A stretch of 64,000 nt of DNA, taken from NCBI GenBank assembly GCA_036362985.1, contig JAYGXS010000004.1, forward strand, positions 35,159,540 to 35,223,539. Direction: 5' to 3'. The notes under the pieces were generated by a model. That model was not told the DNA's origin and did not search any database. It saw only the letters and a program-made list of their open reading frames with translations. Positions within the stretch are counted from its first letter, which is position 1; every line of letters begins with the position of its first letter. Origin of the DNA: Ligula intestinalis. Lineage: Eukaryota; Platyhelminthes; Cestoda; Diphyllobothriidea; Diphyllobothriidae. Positions 50,554-62,329 of this stretch are shown piece after piece. The translations under genes were made by a program, and so were the position numbers.

Positions 50554-52190
50554 ACTTTCCTGTTCATCCGAAGGCTCGTTGTGCAAACCACCCCCTAACC
50601 CCTCCCTGTCTGGCCCTCTGACTCATGTCTGGGAGCTGTGCTTCCAAAATTGATGCCTCCAATCCCCCGTCCCCCCTCCTGCTCCTCGGCTTAGCCCGGT
50701 GGATTGTGCCAAAAGTCATAATGTCCCCAATGAAATAACAGAAGGCTTCCGCTGTATTGCGCTTCAACTTTCCTGTCTTCCGTACAACATGGATTTTATA
50801 TCCAGATCTATCTTAATATATATTTATATCCTACCTTTATGCGGACAACGTGACTTTTTATTTCTGGTAAGTACTTCATTAGCTAGTTTGCCTAGTCGAT
50901 TCTATACACGGCACGCTAATGGTTGTTGTACGTAGTCAATGAAATTCCTCAATGCTTTTAGACACGTATACTTGTGCATACTATATAAGAAGTGTCTAAA
51001 CATAAATATATTCAATGAATCTTCCTTAACAATTGAGAAAATATGCAGGACATATGCGGTATAATGTTATTGGAAATGTGAAAATGGCTGGAAGGGAGCA
51101 TACAAATAAATTAAAGTTAAGTCGGTCGCCCACATTTGATACCTCTAGCCACAAAAATCCTGTCTAATGGGACTTGTGTTAGTCGTTTAGTTTAATTTTT
51201 GCTTAATTTTTTGTTTATTACTTTATTTTAAATCTTAGTTTAGTTTAGTTTTTAATTTAGTTCTTTTTGCTTAGTTAAGCTAGTTGCGTTAATTTAGTTT
51301 AGTATATCGTGGCTACTTAAGTATATTTATCTAAGATTGGCGATAGTTAACGAAACTTAACTCCAAATAAAATTAGACTGATAAACTAAAATACAAACTT
51401 AAAAGTTAAGTAAACTAAAATTAATAAAACTGAGCATGACCGCTGGATTTAAGTATAAGGGTTTCTCAGGTGGACGACTACTTTCACCAATGAGGGCTTA
51501 AAAATAACTTCATGGATTCTCGCCTTTCCTCAGAAGACGATCTTCCCTTACTGCAGTAATAAATAATACGTGCTTCGATACTATTTGGGGGAGTTTTCAG
51601 TGTTTTCAGCCCACGTAGACAACTGCACGCTTGACTGTCTTCGCTATCTTACTCCCCGATACAGCCTATCCACAGCGGACTGTACACTTTGTCGGAAACT
51701 GACTGTCTGACAATGATTATTGAAGGTAGAAGAAAATTGCAACCAATAGCGAAGGATACAGAATTAGTACTGCCTCCATTATTAGATGCAATCGAAAAAC
51801 CATAGCCGAAATCTTGAGACTCGAACACGCGACCTGCCAACAGCACTAAATATTGAGCCATGGCCTCATTATATTGCCGGTTCCGATGCGAAATATTAAT
51901 ATGGGTGGAAGAGCGTTTACCGATAGCTTACGGGAATTACTCGTCCCGTCTTGTCTGGGGGCTCACCTACGAGCCCAGCCAGCGGCCGCATAATGGCAAA
52001 CATTATATGCAGAGGAATATTACCGGAAAGTTGCACTGAAATCAATGACAAGTGTATGGTATCTTACTTGATCTTTGTTAGCAAATATGGATGACATCAA
52101 AAAAAACTAAAGGCAACAGCCGTCCTACGGAAGTGTAAGAAACAACCCGAAATGCTGCTTCATACTAAGGTGTACCGCAAACCTGCATTT
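50554..52190. other. 3' flank of the TRPM gene
   Basis: Presumed 3' UTR and intergenic DNA. At 51180-51430 there is a TTTAGTTTA-rich stretch followed by its TAAACTAA-rich complement, an imperfect AT-rich inverted repeat. No gene seen. Confidence 0.5.
51105..51110 (+). promoter_or_regulatory. candidate polyadenylation signal AATAAA
   Basis: This is the first AATAAA hexamer I see after the TRPM stop, about 550 bp downstream. Further AATAAA hexamers occur near 51366 and 51424. None can be assigned without cDNA. Confidence 0.3.
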
Positions 52191-52194
52191 CCTG

Positions 52195-52375
52195 GGGTTG
52201 TCTGTGACTGGCTGATGACGACTAATAAGTCAGAAATTGCTATTTAATTCTACCATGTCTCTTTGACTAAGGGTCATTTGCTCATTAAAAAACTTGCAGC
52301 GTCGGTGGGAGTCGAACCCGTAATTTGGTCAAATAAATTGAGCAAATCTGCCAAAACCCTCAGAATCATTTGCAT
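52195..52375. repeat. SINE-tail fragment next to a fold-back-type tRNA-like piece
   Basis: 52205-52250 (+) carries 'actggctgatgacgactaat'. 52290-52370 (minus) carries a T-arm-like 'ggtgggagtcgaacccg' and 'gagcaaatctgccaaaa', matching the outer flank of the 46250-46740 element. Confidence 0.55.
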
Positions 52376-52499
52376 ATGTTAAAAAGCGTTGTGCGCCTCC
52401 TAGTGGCGCTTGCGATTGCGCCATAAGAAGGAATGGGAAAAGTGGGTCCTGTTATTGATTAATGAGCGTTCATCCGTAAATATAAATACTCCCAATCTA

Positions 52500-52660
52500 A
52501 ACCGGCAGGACAATGGTTTACTTATTAAATTATGGGAATTCTAACCAACCGATCACTGGTTCAAGCCTTGTGTGGTACACCATATTTGTTACCTACAGCT
52601 GGCTGATGACAGCCAAAAAGCCAGAAATTGTCATTTAAGTCTCCCCTCCCTTAGTCCACC
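52500..52660 (+). mobile_element. tRNA-derived SINE, copy f
   Basis: Box B-like 'gatcactggttcaagcc' and the tail 'ctggctgatgacagcc' followed by 'aaaaagccagaaattgtcatt'. The best preserved tail of the family in the window. Confidence 0.65.
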
Positions 52661-55399
52661 ATGTGCACCAAATCATTTAAGTCGTCTTTTTGCCCTGAAA
52701 TTCACACTGAAGTCTGCGCGAAGATTTAATCAATGAGGTCCCCTACGGTACATTTGGCAGCTTAGTAATACCTCCGCAGTGCACTGACAGGTGTTACGTG
52801 CAACGGACACATGACAGAAACGCTAGGCTACACTAAACGCGAATGGCCGAGCCCGCGGCAGTAGCGAAGCCATTGAAACACGCATGGGTTATCAGCAATT
52901 TTTATGGCAGCGACCAAACCTCAAGCGTATGTAAAAATTCAACATCCAACACAGATGATGAAATCGTGACTATTACTGTCTCAGGCGCGGACTGATAAGC
53001 CATAACCGCATCAATCACGAGCATTGGCGATGATATCAAGACAGGCTAATTGTAGTACGCATATAGTCGTGTGACCATTACCAACTGTCTCTGATATTGG
53101 GTTTGAGTGAGAATCCAAAATGTCGAAACCGATGTTTCCTTATTCCTGTGAAATCCTGGTTCATTATGGATAAATAGGGAACATGTGGCAGACGGAGAAG
53201 ACCATTTAACTTCACACCTGACCCTGTATCCTGTCTTCGTGATTTGCTCATGACACAGGAAGGTGAAAGGAGGGCGGAGAGCAGCCGATGTTGTGCGAGT
53301 CTTATACCACCTTAGATCACTTCATGCGCAAGTCACTGTCTCTACGTCCATGATTATTTGCCGCACATAGTGAAGATCGTCGTTCGCAACCGTCTACGGT
53401 TGGAGACCTATAATTGTGCGCATGAAAATTAAAATAAGGCTAAGTGTAAAGGTTAGCTACAGCCTCAAAAACTTTGACGATCAGCCAAATTCTGCGTCGG
53501 GACCAAAACCAATATGAGGATTCCGTCCGTCGTCAAATTCTGGCGACAGATATTCCGGGAAAAAATGAGTATGCTTATGACTGAATGCGAAGGTTTGCCT
53601 TCCATTTGTTTGCATGAGGTGACTGCTCGAGCTCCAACACCGTTTGTTTCTTATTTTGAGTTTTCATGCTCGTAGAGAAGTTCATCGTCAGATCACAGGA
53701 GCAGCGAGAAAAGGGTGACAACGAATAGCTCCGTTCCCTTAATAAATGCTTGCAGGAGGAACTACCGCCAGGATGCCTACGATGTAAGACCCCCGTCAAC
53801 AAGACTATGGGCAACAAAGTCGTAAGATGATTTACCAAGCAGATGAAGGGCTTTCTGATAGACCACTGCCACTGACCTCTGCAAACATAGAAGGCTATGG
53901 TTGAGGAGGATAGAAGAGATGTTCACCTTTTCGTAGTTTTGACCATCGGAACGCTTTAGAAGACGGTCGCTGACTGGGCACATTATAGGCAGACCAAGAA
54001 GAGGCAGGTTTTGGACCAAAGACGTTAAAACCGGCAGACATTATAAGCCCAGATTTCGTCCACAATCTTTTACCTTAAAAGTTAGCCGCGCATTAACTAC
54101 GCGTGCTACGACACGAAGCTTGTTTTAAGCCTGCACATACTGACCTAGTCGATTTTTTTGCCATCCTGTAAACTATGGTCTTGACAACTGAAAAGCCAAT
54201 AACAAAAATGCTCCCTCCGACAATGTTTTACCTCTTTACTGACGGCGCACAAGCCCATCCAATGCCGTTGAAAAGTGAGTCGAATGCCGTGAAGGATCCG
54301 AGAATAGGCTTCAAAATTCAAACCCTAGCGCTGATAAAGAAGGACTGACTGCTAAGATGCACCGAAAACACCACAATGAGAAAGCTGATTTTACATATCA
54401 GCACAAAAGCCACAAAACCATAGCAATTGACTAAACCACTTGAAAAATACCAGCCAAATGAAAAAAACTGATACCACGCTTATCCTATTCTATGGTATTT
54501 CAAAAGTTCACTAGTAAATTCTCCCAGTACGGCCTACTGTTGCATTTGTGGCGGATTGCCAACAATGTTGTCTGGCTTCCTCAGGCACTGCCTACTGCCA
54601 CAACGTCAGGCATCTTTGCAGGCATCTGTTTCCGGCTTGCTGAACTATATGCCCTTGTCCGACATCCACTCACATGCACGCGAGTCTAGATACTCTGGGT
54701 TGCCCAGGGACCATATGAAAATGCTACTCCTCAACCAATGCAACAGGGGCATCTACAAGCGATACCCCCACAGGCAATGCGACACACCAATAGCACACCG
54801 CTTAAGCCCGCTCCAAAATCACGTGAAAGCAATTGTCATCAGTCTCCGACACACACAGCCATATGCTCTTGGATACGACTGGATGCAGTCAACGCTCGTT
54901 CTGGCTTCGCCAACGGCTAATGCTACCTAAGACGGCGACACGGAGTCCTGTGCATAATAACACCTTAGTTCTAATGACTTCTGTTATTTACCTACAACTT
55001 GGACTTCAACCTGACGGCTATGGTAATCTGAGTACAAATTACATTATCACGCCCAGTTCTGTGGCAGAGAAGGTGTAAGACGTATGCAGAAGCTCAGTGG
55101 TAGTCTGAAGGGTTTGACGCGCAGCAGGCTCAGGGTCTGCATGCGCGCCTGTCTGCTAGCGTGTTGTGAGTACAAATGCGTCAACCATATGTGAGGTATA
55201 TTCACTGGTCGCTTGTTCAGCTGCTTGGCCAATAACAGTTTATGAAACTTTTGATTGGTTGTTCCAGAGGCAGGCGAAGTCTGCAACCGTGTAAAAGCTT
55301 CCGGGCGTAGCGCCGGTGGTGGACGATGCAAAACGCTAAAAGAAAACCTTACGCATAACTTTTCATAGTAGATTTACTCAAAACTAAAATTCGTGTAGA
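52661..55399. other. intergenic stretch without assignable feature
   Basis: Includes a segment at about 53040-53110 resembling the right part of the 30056-30527 fold-back ('tagtacgcat..agtcg.gtgacc'). The ORFs at 53575 (minus), 54492 and 54556 show no domain signal. Confidence 0.4.
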
Positions 55400-55925
55400 G
55401 CAACTGGACTATTTTATTTCGAGCTACGTCTCAATTCCTCGAAGACCTTCGTGGTCGGACGAAATCATAGCCTCTTTTGAAGTGCCTCTGTTATTCACAT
55501 CTATCCCGCCGAATTTGGCAAATGACACCTCGCGCAAGAGATTTGAACAGGTATCCAACGAGGTTCGAAGTCTAATGACAATCCACGACCTCGTGAAGCT
55601 GTCTAAATTTCGCCTTAATCGTACGTTGCTGGAGAAACTTATGAACTGGTGGCAGAACTGGTACTACATAAGCTAGATAAAGCTGCTTTCGCTCAACATG
55701 ACCAGGTCATTTGGCGCCAGTCCCCTGACGACACGTCGTCAAGAAAACCATGTTGCAAAGCTTGCATAACTGGTTAAATACAATTTTCCCTGAGATAAAA
55801 TTCACAAGGGAAGGAGAAGAATAGCAGCAGCTGTGTTTTCTTGATGGCCTCATCAAGAGAATGCCCAACGGTGAAATTGAAACGATGGCTTACTGGAAGG
55901 CTATGAAAAGCCCACATCTTCGTAG
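55400..55925 (+). mobile_element. Penelope-like RT fragment 4
   Basis: Reads VPLLFTSIPPNLANDTSRK (RT block 'DVxSLFTSIPxDLA', about 55479), ELVAELVLHKLDKAAFAQHD (about 55644) and LCFLDGLIKRMPNGEIETM (about 55832). It has stops and is interrupted at its 3' side by gypsy sequence. Confidence 0.75.
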
Positions 55926-57290
55926 GGAAGAAATGGAACTGTCCGAACTTCCATCGAGCTATAGCGCACGCCAGAAGTGCAAAACCAGCCGACATTCACT
56001 GAACACCTTGAACACACTAGTCTCCAAATCGAGGCAGATTTTCTTTCCACCACCTCGGTACAATCTCTTGTGACGTATCGCACGGTGCCTCCCGACCTGT
56101 ACTGCCAAAGAAGGTGAGACCAGACGTTCTTGCCGCGATGCACAATCTTGCTCATCCTGGCATACGCACTACCAAGTGCCTCGTCAGCAAGCGTTTCGTC
56201 TGGTCAAGCATGAACACTGATATGCGCCAGTGGTCTCGCTCACGTTTTGCCTGTCAGAGGGCCAAAATCGGACAGCACAATAAAGCCGCCTGCGGCGCCT
56301 TTCTCGCACCCGACGCACTTTTGGCCCATGTGCACATCAATTTGGTAGGTCTTTTGCCAACATCCTATGGTGGCAACTATTTACTCTAACTCCAAATAAA
56401 ACTGTTGATTCAGTTTTTTGCAACAATGGAACACATCTCCTGTTTGGCGTCCCTTATACTATTTCAACCGATCGAAGCCAGAAATTAGAGTGTAGAATTT
56501 TTTGACAGCTTAATGACCTCCTCAAATGTTCTCGCATGCGCATGACAGCATGCAACCACTCTTCAAGTGGTTAACTCGGGGGTTTTCATCGTCAACTCAA
56601 AGCCTCGAACCAAGCTCACAACGAAGTCTCCCATCGGTGCGAGCATCTACCTTTGGCCATGCTCGGCATCAGTACCGCAGTTAAGCCTGAATTGGAATGC
56701 TCCACTGCCGAACTTACTTACGATACTACCTTGTGGATTCCCGTAGATTTATTTGGAAATTCTCAAAGCCCAGTTGACTTGGATCCTAGATACTGGGTGC
56801 AAAGACTGCGTCCAGCAATGGCTAGTCTCCGAGTTACACCTAAAACGCGCTCCAGCAATAAAATTCTAACTTGACTCTAACTTGCTAACGTGTTCCTTTG
56901 TATTTTTCCGCGTAAATGGTGTTCGTTGGCCACTAAAGCAGCCAGTTAGTGGGCTATTTTGAGTACTCGCTCGTACGGCCGAGGACTTGAAAATTTCCCT
57001 TACGATCGCACCGAATTGGTATCAGTCGACCACTTGAAGGCTGCCTATACCGAGCTTCTTTTAACCATCCCAACAGGAAAACCTTCTCCATCCCATTCAA
57101 TTCCTCTCGCTATTTTCCAGACTCCGCTTTCATCTGATAACCCTGCGTCTTCCCTGTCCCACGATACGACCTCCGTACGCGCAGTAGCCATCATTTCCGT
57201 CTCCCTGGTAGTAATCAGCTCATAAATTATGCTTAACACGTCTACGTTTTCCTCTCATTAACATTTATTTAACTTCGTTTTTCTAGGAGG
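55926..57290 (+). mobile_element. gypsy-type LTR retrotransposon integrase remnant
   Basis: The frame at 56114-56389 encodes an H2C2 integrase zinc region (AMHNLAHPGIRTTKCL, then SRFACQRAK) and the start of the core (DALLAHVHINLVGLLPTSYG). The first zinc Cys of C-x2-C is missing and the catalytic Asp of 'HxDxVGPLP' is Asn. Later frames give TAVKPELECSTAELTYDTTL (about 56679) and the C-terminal 'VSVDHLKAAY' block (about 57018). It is inactive. It continues directly from PLE fragment 4. Confidence 0.85.
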
Positions 57291-58064
57291 GGGAGAATCG
57301 TAGGGATAAAAACTGCTTTTCGCTTTATAAGAGTAAATATGCGTGGTCATTAACTCGACTAAACTGTAAGTAACGAACGAAAGTAGCACATTGTTACTCA
57401 GTTGCTGAATAGTTTCTTTTTACTTAAGTGGCGTAAGGCTTGGGTAAATTTATAAATTATGTGCAAGGAAAGACATATTCGTACCCAACACGTTTATGAA
57501 TTCAATCATTACTACTAGCAGAAGGCAGTCATTGATTTTGCATTACTGTGCACTTCCGTTCGGGTGAGCCCATGCAGGTGATACTGTAGGTATATAACCA
57601 GCCGATAAACTTATCGCTGCTAGAGTGACCACATAGATTCTCGAAAGTGAGGGTTGCGGAATGCCAGGTGATGCAATCTAAGGACAGACTACCCCTACCG
57701 AACTTCTGCAGTTGTCTACGAATTATGTTGCAATCATCGTGACTGCGACTACTTCGGGTTTCTGGACGCAAATTGTAGACCCGCCTTCACGAGCATAAAG
57801 TCGCAGGCCAGAGGCTAGACCGAAACTCACGACTCGCAGGTCATACTGCTGAGACTGGCGATACTTTTGAAGTACAAGGAACGATTATTTTAGGCTGAGG
57901 TATGTCGAAAATAAGACAGCTAATGATTTAGGTATGGCCTTCAAATGTCAACTTTATCATCAGGCATCTAAACCTCCTTTTGGCCTGTAAAGCGCTGCAC
58001 CATAACGTACATAAAACAGAACAGTAAGGTCATACCGTATTTAAGATGTGTTAACGAAGACAGC
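57291..58064. other. intergenic, no feature seen
   Basis: Could include decayed LTR sequence of the gypsy remnant, but no paired LTR is visible. The minus-strand ORF at 57529 has no domain. Confidence 0.35.
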
Positions 58065-58067
58065 CCC

Positions 58068-58388
58068 ATGATAAATTCATCGGAAGAGAAAGCAGGCTTG
58101 CCAGCATTTTCCACCAAGGTGATGAAGCGTAAAATCAATGGTTGCCATGCTATAAAAATATCCATGTCACGATTTCGGAAGCAAAAAATAAAAATCGATC
58201 AATCCAAGGACAAAAAGGAAGCCAAAACTCTGATTGATATTGGCAGTAGACCCTTCGGCGATGGAGAGGTGGTCAAGTTCTCCAAAATGTCAGCAATAGA
58301 CTTATCTGTTTCACTACCCACCTTAGAGTTCCCCAGTGTTCACATACACCCAAACCCATATTTGAACAAGGCGAAGACCACGAGTTGA
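58068..58388 (+). CDS. hypothetical small ORF, 106 codons
   Basis: An ATG-initiated frame with a Lys-rich middle (RFRKQKIKIDQSKDKKEAK) and a Pro-containing end. I do not recognise it. Its last 24 bp fall in the left end of the long inverted repeat that starts at 58365. It may be part of an exon or chance. No splice or promoter signal decides this. Confidence 0.2.
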   Translation: MINSSEEKAGLPAFSTKVMKRKINGCHAIKISMSRFRKQKIKIDQSKDKKEAKTLIDIGSRPFGDGEVVKFSKMSAIDLSVSLPTLEFPSVHIHPNPYLNKAKTTS

Positions 58389-59138
58389 GCAGAATTTAAT
58401 GACGTCGTGAAATTTCGTGACCTCTCAATCAGTTGCAGACGGTCGTTGCCTATTAATAAGAGAATTAAGTATTCAATTAAGTGTCAGTCTCGACGGGTGA
58501 AGCTTGATAGGTAAAGGGATTAGAAACAATTAATCATAGATGTGGGCGCATGGTGTGGGGTAGAGGAGGGGGAGGTAATTGTCACGGCATGGCAGTTAAT
58601 GAAAGCCTGTAGGACGTGGTTAAAAGGGGGTCGGGTTGGGGCAGTTGGTAGTTGTCAGTCTTAAGGGTGACGAAGAGGCGTAAGCGGGAATGAGTTTATC
58701 GATCGTTACCACGACAATGCGAGGTTGATAACATGGTCCAGCTGCTCACGGAGTTCTGACTTGAGGAGAAGAAAGTCAGAACTCTGTGAGCAGCTGAACC
58801 ATGTGATCAACCTCGCACTGCCGTGGTAACGATCGGCAAACTCTTTCCCGCTTACACCTCTTCGTTACCCTTAGGACTGCCTGCTACCCTGTCCCCTGTC
58901 CCCTGCCCCAAACATCCCCCCCCCTTTAATCACGTCCTACAGGCTTTCATGAACTGCCCTGCCGTGAAAATTACCTCCCCCTCTTCTACCCCTCACTATG
59001 CGTCCACATCTATGACCATCAAGATTCACCCATTGAGACTGACACTTAATTGGACAACGACCTTCTGCAGCTGATTGAGAAGTCACGAAATTTCATGACG
59101 TCATTAAATTCTGCTCAACTCGTGGTCTTCGCCTTGTT
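58365..59138. repeat. 774-bp long inverted repeat (fold-back element)
   Basis: Both ends begin aacaaggcgaagaccacgag when read inward, and the arms stay alignable to a 14-nt loop at 58761-58774. Shared inner blocks include 'ggttgat', 'gctgctcac' and 'gaaagcctgtaggacgt'. The left arm carries extra short segments (about 58452-58482 and 58508-58535) absent on the right. A related partial arm occurs at 40180-40257. No transposase is encoded. Confidence 0.92.
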
Positions 59139-59439
59139 AAAATTTCTTCTGGGAAAACAATGTTTCAAACCCATATTGCAGAGAGTGACCGTACTTTTGA
59201 CCTTCAAGAAAAAATCATTTTACAAAACGAATGCACGCGCGTCTCCCACGCTGCACGCTTAAAACGTGCCCTCAATAGTGCTCCGCATTGGCAATGGACC
59301 CAGAGCTTTCATCAGACTTGAGTGTTCTATGCCAGTGGGAAATTGCTTGGCTAGTCTATAACCTCCCCCAGAAGCAGATTGTACAGAGGGTAGCCAATCC
59401 AAAAGGGATATTGTTAATGCACACAGCTTCTTTGTAAGA

Positions 59440-60075
59440 ATGACTTACCAGTTGCTCCCGCTTGCTGTCGCTTTCGTGTTGCTTGCCCAGCTTGCCTCTG
59501 TGTATGCTGCGGCTTGCTTCAACATTTGCTGCGCCTTGTTAGAGTGCGTGGTGCCCATCGTCGAAACCGACGGGGAAGCTGTCGTGTGTGTGTGTGTGTG
59601 TGCACGCGGGAGCATACCTAGCGAGATGGCTGTGTCTTGTGTGCGCGTGCTGAGTGTTTACCGCGCCAGCCATCTACACCCCCCCCTCATCCCCGGTCTT
59701 GTTGACCTTGTCATTACACCGGATACGGAGGCGGGAGTGGTGAGCAAGTGGGTAGATTCTGCGCAAGTCTGCCTAAACTCCTGTTTTCCCTCGCGCCAGT
59801 TCTCTGCGTTGCTCCTGCTTGCTGTCGCTAACGTATTGCTTGCCCTGCTCACCTCTGTGTCAGTTGCGGCTTGCTTCAGCGTTTGCTGCGGCTTGTTAGA
59901 GTGCGTGGTGCCCATCGTCGAAATCGACGGGGGAACTGTCGTGTGTGTGTGTGTGTGTGTATATATATATTTATTGTTTAGTTTCCCTTACCCCTATTAC
60001 CTACTTGCTATCACTAGTTGCTTTATCGTTACTGCCATTATTACAGTCATTCGCGATCAGTGCTTACATCACTAG
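59440..60075 (+). repeat. imperfect tandem duplication (about 360-bp period) containing an open frame
   Basis: The segments starting at 59452 and 59812 repeat in order: 'gttgctcc.gcttgctgtcgct', 'ttagagtgcgtggtgccc' and 'atcgtcgaaa.cgacggg', each followed by a (GT)n tract (59584-59602 and 59941-59960, the latter joined to (AT)n). One frame of 211 codons stays open through both units and the GT tracts, which it reads as CVCVCV. Its start resembles a signal peptide (LLPLAVAFVLLAQLASVYAA). Coding status is doubtful. Confidence 0.6.
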
Positions 60076-60745
60076 CTGAAGCATTTCAGTACTCTCCTAA
60101 GGTTGCTGTATCTGTGTAATCTACTCGATATCCGGTAGTCTTAACATTGCATCCCTTACTCTTTATGCTTATGTATGCCTGATTCCACATCTATTTTACC
60201 TTACTATTTTCTGTCCAATTGATATTCGCTATCTGTTACTCTAATGATATCTCTCCCATTTTGTCTCTACTGTCCTACCTACACCATTCCGTTTCGTTAC
60301 TCTTAGTCACCTCATTGTAACAATGCTTACCCATATAGTCGTTACACCGTCATGATTAGCATTCTTAGTCCTAGCAGAGCTTGCATCCTTAGTAGCATCA
60401 GTGACGGTAATACCCGGAGCAGTTACTTTAACAGCAATCACACGTCACAGCACTTGAATGCGTAGCAGCATAAATAGAGAGACTGTCGCGTTCACCGCTA
60501 CTGCTACTAAGGCAGGTACTGCTGCTCCCTCCCCCTACTCCACAAATACCTTCCCCCCCACAGTCTAAAAATCCTATGGAGGCGCGAAAGCAAAGCTGTA
60601 GGCTGCTCGTAACCAATTGGTCGTTGTTCAACATCAAATCAATCGGGGCCCATGGTGTTGTTCGGCAGCAGTTACTTGTGACAGGCAGTCCTATTTAAGA
60701 GTAGCGCTGCCACCCCTCGCGATGGGGTTGATGGTCCTATAAAAG

Positions 60746-62329
60746 ATGGTTTCAAGCACGCTGGGTCAGGACATCTGCCAGCTGACCGTGGCTGTCAGAC
60801 TGCATACACGCGGTCGAAACACTACAAACGCAAATCAAAACTTATCTCCGCCCCACCCTCCCTCTAACCCGTTTCCTTCCCGCAGGACAGCTTCCAGAGC
60901 TCACAGGACGATAGCTCAGGGAGCTCAGGTTAGTCCTATCACCTTCGGCGCTTGGAATGTTCGTTCCCTTTTAGTTAACACGAGGAGCATCCGACCGGAT
61001 TGGACAACAGAGCTTATCGCCTGGGAACTGGCGCGCTTCAAGGTGGACATCGCCGCACTCAGTGAAACCCGCTTCTCCTGTGAAGGTTCCATAGAAGAGG
61101 TGAGTGCCGGTTACACCTTTTTCTATGTGGGCCGTCCGACGGCAGAGCGACGCGAGGCCGGCGTCGCCTTTGCCATCCGAAAGGACATCGTGGGACGACT
61201 ACCCTGTACGCCGCAGGGTATCAACGAACGCCCGATGAGTCTCCGCCTGCCTCTCTGGGGTGGCAAATTCGCCACCATCGTTAGTGTCTACGCTCCTCCA
61301 ATGACCAGCTCTGACGAGACAAAAAACAAGTTCTACGAGGATCTGCACGCCCTTCTGGCCTCTGTGCCGAAGGTGGACAAGTTGATAGTCCTTGGTGACT
61401 TCAATGCCCGCGTCTGCACAGATTACGCCGCCTGGAGAGGAGTGCTGGGACCCCACGGCCTCCGAGGACTCAACGACAATGGCCTACTCCTCCTTCGCAC
61501 CTGCGCGGTGCACGGTCTCATACTGACCAACACCTACTTCAGCCAACCGCTGCAGCACAAGGAGACCGGGATGCATCCCAGGTCTCGTCAATGGCACCTT
61601 CTGGATTATGTCCTCGTGCGGCGACGTGACCAGCAGGACGTGTTGGTGACAAAGGCAATGCCGGGTGCCGATGGTGATACCGATCATCGTCTCATCATCT
61701 CCAAGATGCGGATCCGTGTTCAACCACGCAGGAGACCTCAAGGTAAGCGACCCCCAGGTAAGTTGAATACTGATCTGTTAAACTTGCCTGCCAACCGCTT
61801 CCGTTTTAGCAATGAGATGACTCACCAGCTCGATAACCTCCCAATCGCAGAAGAGAACACCTCCGTGGAGACCCAATGGTGTCAACTACGGGACGCTGCA
61901 CAATCCACTGCCAAGCGCATCCTTGGTCCCGCGCCCCGCCCACACCAAGACTGGTTCTGTGAAAACGATGCAGCCATCAGTACTCTCATCTCTGAGAAGA
62001 ATCGCCTCCGCAACGAATATGTCGCTCACCCTACCGACGCCACGAAAGCAGCCTACTACCAGAGTCGCCGTCTTGTACAGCAGCGGCTGCGGGAAATGCA
62101 GGACGCTTGGATGGCTCGCAAGGGCGAGGAAATCCAAGGCTACGCGGATCGCAATGAATGGAAGAACTTCTTCGCAGCGCTCAAAGCAGTCTACGGCCCC
62201 GTAGTGAGGGGCACAGCCCCACTTCTCAGCGCGGACGGTACCACCCTCATCACAGAGAAGACGCAACTTCTGAGCCGCTGGGCCGAGCACTTTCAAAGTG
62301 TACTCAACCGGCCCTCTACCACCTCTTAG
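60746..62329 (+). CDS. LINE ORF, apurinic-type endonuclease half (527 aa)
   Basis: Residues 66-320 form an exonuclease/endonuclease/phosphatase domain: [11 protein letters not shown] (Asn 71), ALSETR (Glu 107), VYAPP (181-185), LGDFNAR (Asp 218, Asn 220) and DTDHRLI (Asp 313, His 314). All catalytic positions that I can check are present. It would nick target DNA for target-primed reverse transcription. Residues 330-527 form a basic linker that ends at a TAG, after which the same frame continues into the RT. Confidence 0.9.
   Translation: MVSSTLGQDICQLTVAVRLHTRGRNTTNANQNLSPPHPPSNPFPSRRTASRAHRTIAQGAQVSPITFGAWNVRSLLVNTRSIRPDWTTELIAWELARFKVDIAALSETRFSCEGSIEEVSAGYTFFYVGRPTAERREAGVAFAIRKDIVGRLPCTPQGINERPMSLRLPLWGGKFATIVSVYAPPMTSSDETKNKFYEDLHALLASVPKVDKLIVLGDFNARVCTDYAAWRGVLGPHGLRGLNDNGLLLLRTCAVHGLILTNTYFSQPLQHKETGMHPRSRQWHLLDYVLVRRRDQQDVLVTKAMPGADGDTDHRLIISKMRIRVQPRRRPQGKRPPGKLNTDLLNLPANRFRFSNEMTHQLDNLPIAEENTSVETQWCQLRDAAQSTAKRILGPAPRPHQDWFCENDAAISTLISEKNRLRNEYVAHPTDATKAAYYQSRRLVQQRLREMQDAWMARKGEEIQGYADRNEWKNFFAALKAVYGPVVRGTAPLLSADGTTLITEKTQLLSRWAEHFQSVLNRPSTTS

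Noticed and set aside
58823..59074. 83-codon Pro-rich ORF
   Set aside because: It lies wholly in the right arm of the long inverted repeat, and the left arm does not keep the frame.
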